64,000 nucleotides of DNA from Ancylobacter defluvii (GTDB lineage: Bacteria; Pseudomonadota; Alphaproteobacteria; Rhizobiales; Xanthobacteraceae). The notes beneath the pieces were generated by a model, which saw only the letters and a program-made list of their open reading frames with translations, did not search any database and was not told the origin of the DNA. Below are positions 60,507 to 64,000 of this stretch, in pieces. The position numbers and the translations under genes are program-made. The stretch lies in assembly GCF_018390605.1 (NCBI RefSeq), contig NZ_JAHBGD010000005.1:62001-126000 (forward strand), written 5' to 3'. Every line of letters begins with the position of its first letter. Within the stretch, counting starts at the first letter, position 1.

Positions 60507-61441
60507 GGAGCGACGATGAGGAAGCGCTCGACGTCGTCCAGCACCCGATTGGCCGAGCCGACGCCGCTGAACTCCATCCAGATCGCTGGATCGAGGCGAT
60601 GGACGCGGCCGGCCGCGACCGCCGGCAGCATCTGCCAGAGCGGATTGGCCAGCACCTCCTCGTGGCGGCCGCTGGTGGCCGAGTTGTTCACGCCGCCGAC
60701 GATGTAGAGCAGGACACTGCCATCGAGCCCGGCGAGGGCCTCCCAATCCGCCCGCTTCAGCGTCTCGCTGCCGCTTGCGGTCTCGTAGTCGGAACGCCTG
60801 ACGCCGAGATCGCGCAGCACCGCGAACGGGCCATAGGCGCGCGGGCTGTCGAGATAGACCTGGAATTCCCATGGGGTGATGCGCACCACCGAGACGGTGC
60901 GCGCCGGCAGGCGGGGCCTCAGCGCCGCCACGCGCGCCTCATAGGCGGCAAGAAGCTGTTTCGCCTTCTCGTCCCGACCGGTCGCCTGCGCCATCCGCGC
61001 GAGATATTCCTTCCAGCTGTCGGCGCCGATCAGCACTGTGGGAGCGAGCTGCGACAGCATCGGCCAGGCGGCATCGGCCATGGCGCCGCCGATGATGAGA
61101 TCCGGCTTCAATGCGACGATGCGCTCGACGCTGGGTTCGAGGAAGCTGCCGAGATCGGTGACGCCCCGCCGCAGCGCCTCCTCGCGCAACGCCTTGTCGC
61201 TCATCACCGCGAGCGGGGCGCCGACGAGCGGCAAATCGAGCTCCAGGCCCATGCCGAGGCTGAAGGCCGGATCGAGCACGACGATCCGTGCCGGCACCTG
61301 CGGCACGCAGACCGGAGCATGCAGGATGTCGGCGGCCTCGACGAGGCGCCCCTGGCAGGCGGCTTGCGCCGGCACGGTGGCGAGGGCGAGCACGGGGAAC
61401 AGGGCGAGGGTCCACGCCATCGCCGCAAGCCTCGCCATCAT
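60503..61441 (-). CDS. Fe-siderophore periplasmic binding protein, FhuD-like
   Basis: A 312-residue type III binding protein of the FhuD/FecB class. A signal peptide ends near VPAQAACQG. Mature landmarks are ARIVVLDPAFS, VERIVALKPDLIIGG and LSQLAPTVLIG, the usual binding-protein pattern for ferric siderophores. It overlaps the FhuF-like gene by 4 bp. The MM start leaves 61441 or 61438 as the first base. Confidence 0.9.
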   Translation of the reverse strand: MMARLAAMAWTLALFPVLALATVPAQAACQGRLVEAADILHAPVCVPQVPARIVVLDPAFSLGMGLELDLPLVGAPLAVMSDKALREEALRRGVTDLGSFLEPSVERIVALKPDLIIGGAMADAAWPMLSQLAPTVLIGADSWKEYLARMAQATGRDEKAKQLLAAYEARVAALRPRLPARTVSVVRITPWEFQVYLDSPRAYGPFAVLRDLGVRRSDYETASGSETLKRADWEALAGLDGSVLLYIVGGVNNSATSGRHEEVLANPLWQMLPAVAAGRVHRLDPAIWMEFSGVGSANRVLDDVERFLIVAP

Positions 61442-62415
61442 GGCTTCTCCCCCGAGCGAACCTTGGTTTCCGGCACCGGGACACGGCCGGCGGCTGCCGC
61501 CGGCGGCTCCGGCAGCGGCGGCAACCCCAATTCCGCGCGCATATGCGCTTCGATGCGGTGACGTCGTTCGTCCGGCTCGACCAGCACGCAGGTGGAGCAG
61601 AGCGAGCCATTCGGCGCGGTGTAGAACCGGCAGCATCCGCCGCGCGCCCGGAAGCTGCGGCGGGCGAGGACGCGACCCGATGGCCGGTCCTCGCGGATGA
61701 CGATGTCGAAGAAATGCAACTGGCGGTTGGCCAGCGGCGAGCCGGGCCGCTTCAGCACCGCCATCGCCTCTTCCTTCGCCGCCGCCTCGCAGCCCAGCTG
61801 CCGGCCGGCTTCGAGGAAGCGCGCGGCGACGGCATCGGCGACGAGGCGCCACATCGCCTGCCAGGGCAAGCCGGTGCGGCCTTGCAGCCGGTGGATCAGC
61901 GGCGCCATATGCGCCTCAAGCCCGTCCGCCAGCGCCTCTCGCAGCTCCGCATGGCCGACGGCGCGCAGAAGCGCCGCGGCAGTCTGCGGGCGCGGGCGAT
62001 CGGTGGCGCCGGCGGGCCGGAGAAAGCGCAGCCGCACGCGCGGCGCCGCGCCCGGAGAGAGCGAGAGTGCCAGCGCGCAATTGTCCGGCGCGAGGTTCGG
62101 CACCAGCCCATGCGACAGTAGCGGCACGGCGGCGACGATGCCGATAAGATTGGCGTATTCGGTGATGAAGAAGGCCGCCGCGCCCTTGGCATCGAGGCCG
62201 GGCGTCGGCGCTTGCTGCCGCGCCAGCATCGCCTCGATAAAGCGTTCGTCGGCGAACAGCGCCGCGACGGGCGTGAAGCCCGGCTCCAGCCCGCCGATTT
62301 CCACCTCCGGCAGTGACCAGTGACGCGCGAGAACGTCGAAGGCGGCGCTCAGGATCCGCGCCGCCTCCTCGTTCTCTCCGCCGCTTTCATGGCCGCCCTG
62401 CTGCGACGCGCTCAT
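61438..62415 (-). CDS. fhuF: FhuF-like siderophore-iron reductase
   Basis: A 325-residue cytoplasmic protein of the FhuF family. The C-terminal [2Fe-2S] motif C-C-x10-C-x2-C is present as C261, C262, C273 and C276. FhuF reduces ferric iron in imported siderophores so it can be released. A Pro/Ala-rich tail of about 30 residues follows. It lies directly between the TonB receptor and the binding-protein genes, so receptor, importer and reductase are expressed together. Confidence 0.9.
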   Translation of the reverse strand: MSASQQGGHESGGENEEAARILSAAFDVLARHWSLPEVEIGGLEPGFTPVAALFADERFIEAMLARQQAPTPGLDAKGAAAFFITEYANLIGIVAAVPLLSHGLVPNLAPDNCALALSLSPGAAPRVRLRFLRPAGATDRPRPQTAAALLRAVGHAELREALADGLEAHMAPLIHRLQGRTGLPWQAMWRLVADAVAARFLEAGRQLGCEAAAKEEAMAVLKRPGSPLANRQLHFFDIVIREDRPSGRVLARRSFRARGGCCRFYTAPNGSLCSTCVLVEPDERRHRIEAHMRAELGLPPLPEPPAAAAGRVPVPETKVRSGEKP

Positions 62416-62440
62416 GCGGAGGCGCTCCCCATCGCGCGGG

Positions 62441-64000
62441 TCAGAAGGTGGCGCGGGCGCGCACGCCGAGCACGCGGCCATCGCCGATATTGGCCTCCGA
62501 ACCGAAGTCGTCGATATAGACGCCGGTGAGGTACTGCTCGTCGAAGATGTTCTTGGCGTAGAGGGTGAGCGACCAGTTCTTCGCCTCATAGCCCACCGCC
62601 GCATTGACGAGGGTGAAGGCCGAGACACGCTCGTCTTCGGTGTTGGCGACGTCGCCCACCGAATAATAGCCATCCGTGTAGGAGAGGTCGGCCGAGGCGA
62701 AGAAGCCGGAAGCATGCCGATACACGCCGCCAATGTTGAGGGTGGCGGCGGGCGCCTCGGGGAACTCGTTGCCGGTATAGTCGCCGGTCGCCATCACCGC
62801 GCTGTCGAACTCGGTCTTCAGAAGACCGAGCGAGGCGAAGGCGGAGAATTCCTGCGTGATGCGGGCGCGCAGTTCGAATTCCGCGCCATAGGCATGCGCC
62901 TCACCGGCATTCATGGTGATGGACTGCCGGTACAGCGGGTTGGGATCTTCGACGGCGATCTGGAGATCGCTGAACTTGTAGTAGAAGCCGTTGACGTTGA
63001 ATTCGAGCCGGTCGTCGAGCCATTTCGAGCGATAGGCCACCTCGTAAGCCCACAGCGTCTCGGGATCGACCTCGTACGGATTGCCAAAGGTATCGACGGC
63101 GGCAAAGCCGGCGCGGAACCCCTCGCTCACCGTGAAGGCGATGTTCTGCTTCGCGTCGATCTCGTAGGCGAGGCCGACCTTAGGCAGCGCCACCGTGTAG
63201 TCGGTGGAGGCGGTCTGGTCGATGGTGTCGTAACCGAAGGACCTGAGGTTCAGCACCTCGCCATTATTGGTGACGTCCACGGTCTCGTAGCCGAGGCGGC
63301 CGCCGAACATGAGCGACCACCGCTCGGTGAAGGCGTAGCGCATGTCCGCATAAAGCGCATAGGACGTCAGCGTGCTGGTGCCCAGAAGGTCCTGATACAG
63401 CATGTCGTACAGGCCATAGGCGGTGTTGGTCACCGTGATGCTTGAATCGCGCTCGTAGCTGAAGCGTCCGATATTGAGGCCGACGACGCCGCTCAGCGGG
63501 CGCACGCCTTCTTCCATTTCGAGGCGGAGATCCTCGGTGAAGTCGTTGCCGGGACGCACCTCGTCGCGAATGAAGGCGACCGCGCCTTCGGGGCTTTCAA
63601 TCGTCGCGTCGGTCTGGATGTAGGCCGTGACCGAGCGCAGCTTGATGCCCTCGCCGAGTTCCTGGGAGACGTTGGCGACGACGTTGGTGACGTCGGTCTG
63701 ACGCAGCTCGACGGCGGAGACGTCGGAATCGAAGCGGCGGGCGAAGAAATCCGGGCCGGTCACCGCCGAGACGGAGGGCTGGTCCGAGGTGCGGCTGATG
63801 GTGAACAGGGCTTCGAAACCGTCCAGCGCGGCTGGGGTCAGCAGGAACTTCGCCCGCAGCTGGCCGAAATGGCCGTCGCCCAGTTCCTGGTTCAGCGGGT
63901 CGGCATAGGCGATGCCGCTGTCATCGGCGAAATACTGGCCGGCGACGCGGAAGGCGAGCTGGTTCTCGACCATCGGGCCGGAGAGCATGAAGGCGCCGCT
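62441..64000 (-). CDS. TonB-dependent siderophore receptor (5' end beyond window)
   Basis: The open frame continues past the right edge, so the signal peptide, plug and TonB box are not visible. The 519 or so residues present are the outer-membrane beta-barrel, with alternating aromatic strands (AFRVAGQYFADDSGIAYADP, WSLTLYAKNIFDEQYLTGVY) and the terminal GVRARATF ending in Phe, as needed for outer-membrane insertion. It is the first visible gene of the siderophore operon, 25 bp ahead of the FhuF gene. Confidence 0.92.
   Translation of the reverse strand, partial: SGAFMLSGPMVENQLAFRVAGQYFADDSGIAYADPLNQELGDGHFGQLRAKFLLTPAALDGFEALFTISRTSDQPSVSAVTGPDFFARRFDSDVSAVELRQTDVTNVVANVSQELGEGIKLRSVTAYIQTDATIESPEGAVAFIRDEVRPGNDFTEDLRLEMEEGVRPLSGVVGLNIGRFSYERDSSITVTNTAYGLYDMLYQDLLGTSTLTSYALYADMRYAFTERWSLMFGGRLGYETVDVTNNGEVLNLRSFGYDTIDQTASTDYTVALPKVGLAYEIDAKQNIAFTVSEGFRAGFAAVDTFGNPYEVDPETLWAYEVAYRSKWLDDRLEFNVNGFYYKFSDLQIAVEDPNPLYRQSITMNAGEAHAYGAEFELRARITQEFSAFASLGLLKTEFDSAVMATGDYTGNEFPEAPAATLNIGGVYRHASGFFASADLSYTDGYYSVGDVANTEDERVSAFTLVNAAVGYEAKNWSLTLYAKNIFDEQYLTGVYIDDFGSEANIGDGRVLGVRARATF

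Overview
The window is GC-rich, densely coded DNA from what looks like a free-living alphaproteobacterium, probably Hyphomicrobiales (Xanthobacteraceae/Ancylobacter-like). This is inferred from codon usage, the Mur/Fur-type 7-1-7 boxes in front of a sitABCD-type operon, a DUF2161 protein and the abundance of ABC importers. Taxonomy below order is a guess. No rRNA, tRNA or CRISPR array was found.

Layout. 1-2000 is a decayed stretch with a fragmentary gene and an internally deleted IS5-family element (1105-1711, matching terminal repeats, TA duplication). A TPP riboswitch then precedes thiC. 4456-8608 holds a large winged-helix/NB-ARC-type regulator divergent from an MFS exporter. 8694-16620 carries a small unknown gene, a phosphoketolase, an EmrAB-type drug efflux pair with an inverted repeat upstream, and L-serine dehydratase. 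16873-21430 holds a DUF302 protein, a GlxA-type regulator, an alpha/beta hydrolase and two copies of an unnamed protein family, one intact and one broken by two stops and a frameshift, followed by an AraC-family fragment. 21426-27085 has a Na+/H+ antiporter and a four-gene Mn/Fe ABC importer under two identical 15-bp operators. 27380-33328 has a GGDEF protein, an autotransporter remnant, a dimeric-barrel protein, a truncated isochorismatase gene, a Tat-exported sulfatase and a decarboxylase-type amidohydrolase.

33425-48866 is the most interesting part. A seven-gene leftward operon combines a NitT/TauT-type ABC importer split between its two ends, a His-rich CobW GTPase, a dihydroorotase/dihydropyrimidinase-like amidohydrolase, an MmgE/PrpD protein and an opine-dehydrogenase-like protein. 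It diverges from an IclR regulator. Beyond the regulator is a rightward seven-gene operon: a polyamine-type ABC importer, a nucleoside deaminase, a GntR regulator and a flavin reductase, with two palindromes upstream. Together they look like import and degradation of nitrogen-containing small molecules whose identity cannot be read from sequence.

48922-64000: a DUF2161 protein, a yehZYXW-type osmolyte ABC importer, a FUSC/DUF1656/HlyD efflux operon, and a siderophore-iron uptake operon (TonB receptor, FhuF-like reductase, binding protein, two permeases, ATPase); the receptor runs off the right edge.
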